DNA from: CADCTM01 sp049671305
Lineage (GTDB): Bacteria > Cyanobacteriota > Cyanobacteriia > Cyanobacteriales > Coleofasciculaceae
Assembly (NCBI GenBank): GCA_049671305.1
Contig: JBATUR010000017.1
Span: 186,001 to 250,000, forward strand
DNA length: 64,000 nucleotides
Direction: 5' to 3'
Below are positions 59,542 to 64,000 of the stretch, piece by piece; position 1 is the stretch's first letter; the number at the start of each line of letters is the position of its first letter. The notes below the pieces were generated by a model, which was not told where the DNA came from, ran no database searches, and saw nothing but the letters and a program-made list of their open reading frames with translations. Made by a program: the position numbers and the translations under genes.

Positions 59542-60381
59542 ATGGAAACAAAAGAACTAAAGTTTTTGTTGAAGTTGCTCGGTTGTGCTAATTATCGAGC
59601 AAGCTCTGCTAGTTTGAAGAGTATTACAGGTAAGGATAAACTTTGCCGAGATTTAAGCGATCGCGGTTTTGTGGATTTTACTCGTGAAATTGCTACTGTC
59701 AAGATTTTACCAGCAGGTCGAGCCTTGCTCAAGCTGGACACACAGTTGCCCTTAATACCCAATGAATTGAAGGTTTTAGAAAGTATTAGTAAGGCTTCGG
59801 TAAAAATTCCAACCAGCAAAATTGCGGTTAAATCTGTTAAATCTGTGGAGCGAGACGCTATATTACAACGCTTTCATGAGCGTGGCTTGATTGAAGTTGA
59901 AATGAAAATTAAAAGGCAGAAAGCTGAAGTATGGATAACTGATCGAGGAATTGAATATTTACATGATGAATATAAACCGAAAGGGAGGGGAACTATTAGC
60001 TTAGATTTACTGAATAATTATCTACATTTTTTCAGGAAATCTATGCAAGTTAAGGAAGATTTCTTTGAGCAACCGTCAGAAATATTACCGACAGAAGCAG
60101 AAGTAAGTAATTTTAGTGATCAAGAGATTTTGCAAACTATCCAGAAATTGGATCAAGAATTGGGTACAGATAATTATTTGCCAATTTTTCACCTCCGCCA
60201 AAAATTACAACCGCCTCTAGAAAGAGAAGATTTAGATCAGGCACTTTATCGTTTGCAAAAGAATGATCAAATTGAGCTGAGGACACTTATACACGCTCAA
60301 GACTACACCACAGAACAAGTCAAGGCTGGAATTAGCCAGCGCTCAGGAAGTCCCTTATTTTTCATTAAAGTTGCCGAGTAA
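59542..60381 (+). CDS. Winged-helix-like protein at the head of the ATPase/nuclease operon
   Basis: 279 residues with no clear catalytic motif. Three repeated helix-turn-helix-like parts can be seen: LKFLLKLLGCANYRASSASLK to LKLDTQLPL; ELKVLESISKASVKIPTSKI and AILQRFHERGLIEVEMKIKR with a wing AEVWITDRGIEYL; and a C-terminal NYLPIFHLRQKLQPPLERED with ALYRLQKNDQIELR. This is a tandem winged-helix pattern, as in the small accessory proteins of ATPase-nuclease systems, where it would contact DNA or a partner. It lies 59 bp before the ATPase gene, likely the same operon. No family name recognised. Confidence 0.65.
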   Translation: METKELKFLLKLLGCANYRASSASLKSITGKDKLCRDLSDRGFVDFTREIATVKILPAGRALLKLDTQLPLIPNELKVLESISKASVKIPTSKIAVKSVKSVERDAILQRFHERGLIEVEMKIKRQKAEVWITDRGIEYLHDEYKPKGRGTISLDLLNNYLHFFRKSMQVKEDFFEQPSEILPTEAEVSNFSDQEILQTIQKLDQELGTDNYLPIFHLRQKLQPPLEREDLDQALYRLQKNDQIELRTLIHAQDYTTEQVKAGISQRSGSPLFFIKVAE

Positions 60382-60440
60382 ATCTTAGCTTAGAACTGTT
60401 CACAATCAAAACTTAGTAATGCTCTAAAGGTATCAGTAGC

Positions 60441-62579
60441 ATGGCATCCATCGACGACATTATTTTGAGAAGCGCCAACCCTTTTGATAATATTAGTTCT
60501 GTCAATTTTTGGTATGAACAACAACAACCAGAACCTGAAGTTGACTCAATTCATCAAGAGGCAATTACTACAATTGAAGCAACTCTTGATCAGGTAGCAG
60601 AAGATCATCGTACACGCACTTTGATACTTGATGGTGATGGAGGTTCTGGCAAGACTTATCTATTAGGTAGACTGAAAAAAGCATTCAACCATAAAGCATA
60701 TTTTGCTTACATTCCTCCCTTTCCTCAAAGTGACCACATCTGGCGGCATATTTTACGCTATACCGTTGATAGTTTGATACAAGTTCCTGATGGACAAACA
60801 GAATCTCAATTACTGCTGTGGCTTAATAGCATTTTAACTAGTTTGAAACAACGCAGTCTCAAAGATAAAATTACCAAAGATGATGTCTTTGACTTTGTAA
60901 GAAATGACCGACAAAAGTTTATTCGACAGCTTAAGAACATCTATAAAAAAGCAGGAATTTATAACGCTGATCATTTCTTTGGAGTACTACACGACCTCAT
61001 TAATCCAGAATTATATGACTTAGCCTGCGAGTGGTTGAGAGGAGATAGCTTAAGTGAAGAATCTCTAAACCAGTTAAAAGTTAAAAGTCCTATTGAGGAA
61101 GAATTAGATGCACGGGAAATTATAGCTAATTTTGGCAGAATCGCTGGCGATACTCAACCAATTGTCATTTGTTTTGATCAGTTAGAAAGTCTTGCCCGTT
61201 TATCCGATGACTCTATTGATTTACAAACTTTGTTTAACATTAATACAAAGATTCATGGTGAAGACAAGAATTTTTTGATAATTATTAGCATTAGTACTAA
61301 CACATGGAAGAGGAATGAAAGTGAAATTGATTTAACTCACAAAGCTCGTCTAAACAAAAAGGTTGACTTAAAACCAATAACTTTAGAGCAAGCAGAAGCT
61401 CTTTTATCCTCTAGACTCCACTCACTACATAGTCAAGCAAATCCTAAACCAACATCTTCTCTTTATCCTCTAACTTTTCAATATTTAGAAAACGAGTTTC
61501 CTGGTGCTAAAGTGAATGTTAGGGATTCACTTTTTCTCGGTAGAGATATCTTTGAAGAATATAAACAATGGTTGTTTACAGGTAGTAAGCAACCCTTTGC
61601 TCCCTCGAATTCTACTAAACCAAAAACAGATGATAATTCAGAATTTATCGCTGCCTTTAAATTAAAATGGCGTGAAGAATTTACCAAAACCAAACAGCGA
61701 ATTTCAAAAGTTCGCTACTTATCTTCACCAGAACTTATTCAGATGTTGCAAGAAGCTTTAGCGGCATTAAAAATAGAGAAGATTAAAACTCCGCTGCTTA
61801 CCGGAACCAAGTTTGCTAGCTATTCACTTAGCTATCAACTGCCGGGAAAGTCTCAGCAATTAGGAGTAGTTTGGACAGAAGATAGTAACATGAATACCTT
61901 CTTTCATATAATGGAAGCTTGCGGCAAAGAAATAAAAAGAAATCCCTCTTTAACCTTAACTTTAATTCGTGCAGAAGGTAATGGTAATTCAAAAAATAAA
62001 GGATATAAACGTTATACAGAGCTATTTACAGGTTCTCGCCATCATCACCTGATTCCTGATCTTTCATCTGTTCACTATTTAGCTACATATTACAGCTTAG
62101 TTAAAGATGCTCGTGAAGGAGATTTAGTTATTGGAGGTAGAAATCTGGGATTTAAGAATTTACAAACTTTTATCCGTGAACTTGAAATCTTGCAAAATTG
62201 CTTATTGCTAGAGAAGTTAGGAATATTCAGTAATTCTTCTCAGACATCTAGCTCTAATAATCAGAGTGTTGTAACTGTAATAAAATCTAATAATCAGAGT
62301 GTTGTAACTGAACAGAAAAGTAGCGCAACTAAGCCAGAAACAGTGAATCCAGATCAGGAGTTAAAAGAAGCAAAAGAATTTTTCTTAAACTCGATTAAAA
62401 TGCAGCAGGTGATGGGAAAAGAACATTTAACTCAAAATATTTTTAGTCAATTTCCTAAAATAGACTTATCTCAAATCGAAAAAATGATACAACAACTGTG
62501 CCAAGAAAAACAAATTCAAATTGTTGGTTCTCCAAGAAAGCCAGAAGAACAATTAATCTGTTTAGTACCAAAACAATAA
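60441..62579 (+). CDS. AAA/ORC-like P-loop ATPase of an uncharacterised operon
   Basis: 712 residues. Walker A GDGGSGKT (65-72) and Walker B IVICFDQLE (241-249) are clear; sensor 1 may be IIISISTNTW (about 280-290). KARLNKKVDLKPITLEQAEALL follows, like ORC/Cdc6 or STAND-type ATPases. The middle part (FAPSNSTKPKTDDN) is a linker, then a second domain (about 410-600; KVRYLSSPELIQMLQEAL, QLGVVWTEDSNMNTFFHIM). A Ser/Asn linker with two copies of NNQSVVT precedes a C-terminal winged-helix-like end (EFFLNSIKMQQVMGKEHLTQ, then IEKMIQQLCQEKQIQIVGSP). It sits 25 bp before the nuclease gene. Confidence 0.75.
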   Translation: MASIDDIILRSANPFDNISSVNFWYEQQQPEPEVDSIHQEAITTIEATLDQVAEDHRTRTLILDGDGGSGKTYLLGRLKKAFNHKAYFAYIPPFPQSDHIWRHILRYTVDSLIQVPDGQTESQLLLWLNSILTSLKQRSLKDKITKDDVFDFVRNDRQKFIRQLKNIYKKAGIYNADHFFGVLHDLINPELYDLACEWLRGDSLSEESLNQLKVKSPIEEELDAREIIANFGRIAGDTQPIVICFDQLESLARLSDDSIDLQTLFNINTKIHGEDKNFLIIISISTNTWKRNESEIDLTHKARLNKKVDLKPITLEQAEALLSSRLHSLHSQANPKPTSSLYPLTFQYLENEFPGAKVNVRDSLFLGRDIFEEYKQWLFTGSKQPFAPSNSTKPKTDDNSEFIAAFKLKWREEFTKTKQRISKVRYLSSPELIQMLQEALAALKIEKIKTPLLTGTKFASYSLSYQLPGKSQQLGVVWTEDSNMNTFFHIMEACGKEIKRNPSLTLTLIRAEGNGNSKNKGYKRYTELFTGSRHHHLIPDLSSVHYLATYYSLVKDAREGDLVIGGRNLGFKNLQTFIRELEILQNCLLLEKLGIFSNSSQTSSSNNQSVVTVIKSNNQSVVTEQKSSATKPETVNPDQELKEAKEFFLNSIKMQQVMGKEHLTQNIFSQFPKIDLSQIEKMIQQLCQEKQIQIVGSPRKPEEQLICLVPKQ

Positions 62580-62604
62580 CTAACTATACACAAGCTTTGA
62601 GCGA

Positions 62605-64000
62605 ATGCACTACTTGGTAGACTCGACAACAATTATCAATCAAATTACCCAATTTACTTCTTACAAGATTCTCTGGATAGATACAGAAACGGCAGATTGG
62701 CAAACTTCTAATCCCAAAATATCACTAATTCAGGTATTAGCTGATGATACTGATTTAACAGGCGATAATGCTTATATTCTGGATGTGCTAAATAAGCCAG
62801 ACTTGGTAACTTATTTTGTTAACCAAATTATGGCTAATCCAGATATTGAAAAGGTGTTTCACAATGCCGCCTATGATGTCAAATTCCTGGGAAAAGAGCT
62901 AGCACAAAATATAACTTGTACCTGGAAAATGGCAAAGAAGTTAAAAAAGAAATCTGCAGAGATTAAACTATTATCTAACTTAAAACTTAAAACATTATCT
63001 GAAGAACTTTGCAACTTTTCTAATGTAGATAAATCGGAACAAAGTAGCGACTGGGGACGACGACCTCTTAGTAATAAACAGTTACAATATGCTAAAATGG
63101 ATACGGTTTATTTGGCTCAAGTACATCTTCGCTTACTAGAAATTTCTAACTTAAATAAATCTGAATCAGTGCCTAATTATAATTCTGAACAGACATCTTT
63201 TAGCGTTACCAAAGTCCGCGTTGCTTTTGAGTGTCCGCGTCTATTTTATCTAGCACATCGTTTTGGTGGTAAGACAATGTTCTTGCCTACTAATTATTCC
63301 AAAGGAGTTGGTACGGCTTTTCATAAATTAGCTGAAGAATTTATTCATATTGCTAAACGAGAACCCCAATTTAAAAGTTTATTTGAACCGCCAGCAGAGC
63401 AGCTAAATGAAGAAGTGATCGCTTCTGAAATGCAACGGCTATTCTATCAATTAAAGTTCTTTCCTTATCTACAAATTGCTATCAAAGAGAACCCATCTCA
63501 GGCGATGGTACTGCATCAAATTTGGCAAGGATTAATTCAATTAATTAAACATTGGGCAAAATTATTAGTAAAGAATAGGCAACATTGCCCTGCCGATACC
63601 GTAATTAGTAGTACTTTGATTGCTGGAGAAATAAAACTTGAGCATGAGTTTACCTTGCCAAATGGCAGTCAACAAAAAATTGTTGGTAAATTGGATAGCT
63701 TAGTTAGAGATTATGAAAAGCAGCGTCTTTGTGTTGTAGAATTCAAAACTTACCATCCCCTTGATCCATCATCTCAATTAGCTCAAGTTGCTTTATACAG
63801 TTACCTACTTTGGCAGCAGACAAAAACAGCAGTTGATTCAGCAGTTTACTGCGTTTTACCAGAATTTAAAGAGTATCATTATTCTTGGGAGCAGCTAGAA
63901 AATACGGTACATCAGCTCACTCCTTATAAGCTGCAACAAATGCAGGAATGGTTAAATTGGGAACCTCCACAACCTAATCCGCCACCGCCAACAACTCAGC
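62605..64000 (+). CDS. RNase D-like 3'-5' exonuclease fused to PD-(D/E)XK nuclease (3' end outside window)
   Basis: Open from ATG 62605 to the end of the window (465 codons), so the C-terminus is missing. Residues 1-190 are a DEDDy exonuclease: ILWIDTETADW (D-x-E), VFHNAAYDVKFLG (D) and LQYAKMDTVYLAQ (Y-x3-D). From about 205, a second nuclease of the Cas4/AddB (PD-(D/E)XK) type begins: VAFECPRLFYLAHRFGG, GVGTAFHKLAEEF and the catalytic core KLDSLVRDYEKQRLCVVEFKTYH (D then E-x-K; written here in part). A Cys in FECPRLF may be part of a metal site. This fusion in one operon with an ATPase suggests nucleic-acid degradation. Beyond the window a helicase may follow; not seen. Confidence 0.85.
   Translation, partial: MHYLVDSTTIINQITQFTSYKILWIDTETADWQTSNPKISLIQVLADDTDLTGDNAYILDVLNKPDLVTYFVNQIMANPDIEKVFHNAAYDVKFLGKELAQNITCTWKMAKKLKKKSAEIKLLSNLKLKTLSEELCNFSNVDKSEQSSDWGRRPLSNKQLQYAKMDTVYLAQVHLRLLEISNLNKSESVPNYNSEQTSFSVTKVRVAFECPRLFYLAHRFGGKTMFLPTNYSKGVGTAFHKLAEEFIHIAKREPQFKSLFEPPAEQLNEEVIASEMQRLFYQLKFFPYLQIAIKENPSQAMVLHQIWQGLIQLIKHWAKLLVKNRQHCPADTVISSTLIAGEIKLEHEFTLPNGSQQKIVGKLDSLVRDYEKQRLCVVEFKTYHPLDPSSQLAQVALYSYLLWQQTKTAVDSAVYCVLPEFKEYHYSWEQLENTVHQLTPYKLQQMQEWLNWEPPQPNPPPPTTQ

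Overview
The window is chromosomal DNA of a beta-cyanobacterium. The evidence is a form IB RuBisCO operon (rbcL-rbcX-rbcS) followed by a RuBisCO activase with a small-subunit-like tail, a DesA-type desaturase, a System II cytochrome c maturation pair (ccdA/ccs1), a HetP-family protein, a Mo-nitrogenase-C-terminal-like small protein, and frequent GCGATCGC (HIP1) octamers. The HetP-like and HetC-like genes suggest the Nostocales/Chroococcidiopsidales side of the phylum. Whether the organism makes heterocysts cannot be decided from this window.

Layout. 1-5.8 kb: the tail of an unknown gene, then a ClC anion channel/transporter and an NrtP nitrate/nitrite permease, then panB behind a secreted seven-bladed propeller protein. 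6.4-11.4 kb: rbcL-rbcX-rbcS, an acyltransferase and rca. 11.5-14.7 kb: a 2H phosphoesterase, a YciI protein, the SRP RNA, and a decaying signalling operon: a cNMP-domain histidine kinase split by a frameshift, and a receiver/thioredoxin-reductase fusion with an internal deletion and a nonsense codon. 15-20 kb: small cyanobacterial proteins, queF, ccs1 and ccdA. 20.5-25.3 kb: a complete branched-chain amino acid ABC transporter (livKHMGF order on the minus strand). 25.9-29.7 kb: an unusual histidine kinase and two secreted proteins.

29.8-38.8 kb is the most interesting region, all on the minus strand. It holds a C39-peptidase ABC exporter with an N-terminal cyclic-nucleotide-type domain (HetC-like, split by a frameshift), an HlyD-type adaptor, a HetP-like protein, four small precursor peptides with a shared leader ending in GG (or SG), a parvulin-type PPIase and a poly-serine miniprotein. 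Two of the precursors are recent duplicates and one has an arginine-rich alternating core. Two of the precursor genes share a promoter layout: a TGCC-N5-GGCA palindrome exactly 22 nt upstream of a -10 hexamer. In the proposed scheme the exporter removes the leader and moves the core out with the HlyD adaptor. No peptide-modifying enzyme is visible.

39-58.8 kb is mostly housekeeping and conserved cyanobacterial genes: cysH, a glutaredoxin-like protein, murE, tRNA-Arg(UCU), an HTH/poly-Asp protein, a pentapeptide-repeat protein, a glutamine amidotransferase, a methyltransferase, a GT39-like glycosyltransferase, a CysQ-like phosphatase, desA, a lipoprotein, a large membrane-anchored protein and a GT4 glycosyltransferase. 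59.5 kb to the end is an apparent operon of a winged-helix-like protein, an AAA-type ATPase and an RNase D-like exonuclease fused to a PD-(D/E)XK nuclease that runs off the window. It is a candidate uncharacterised nucleic-acid-processing or defence module.
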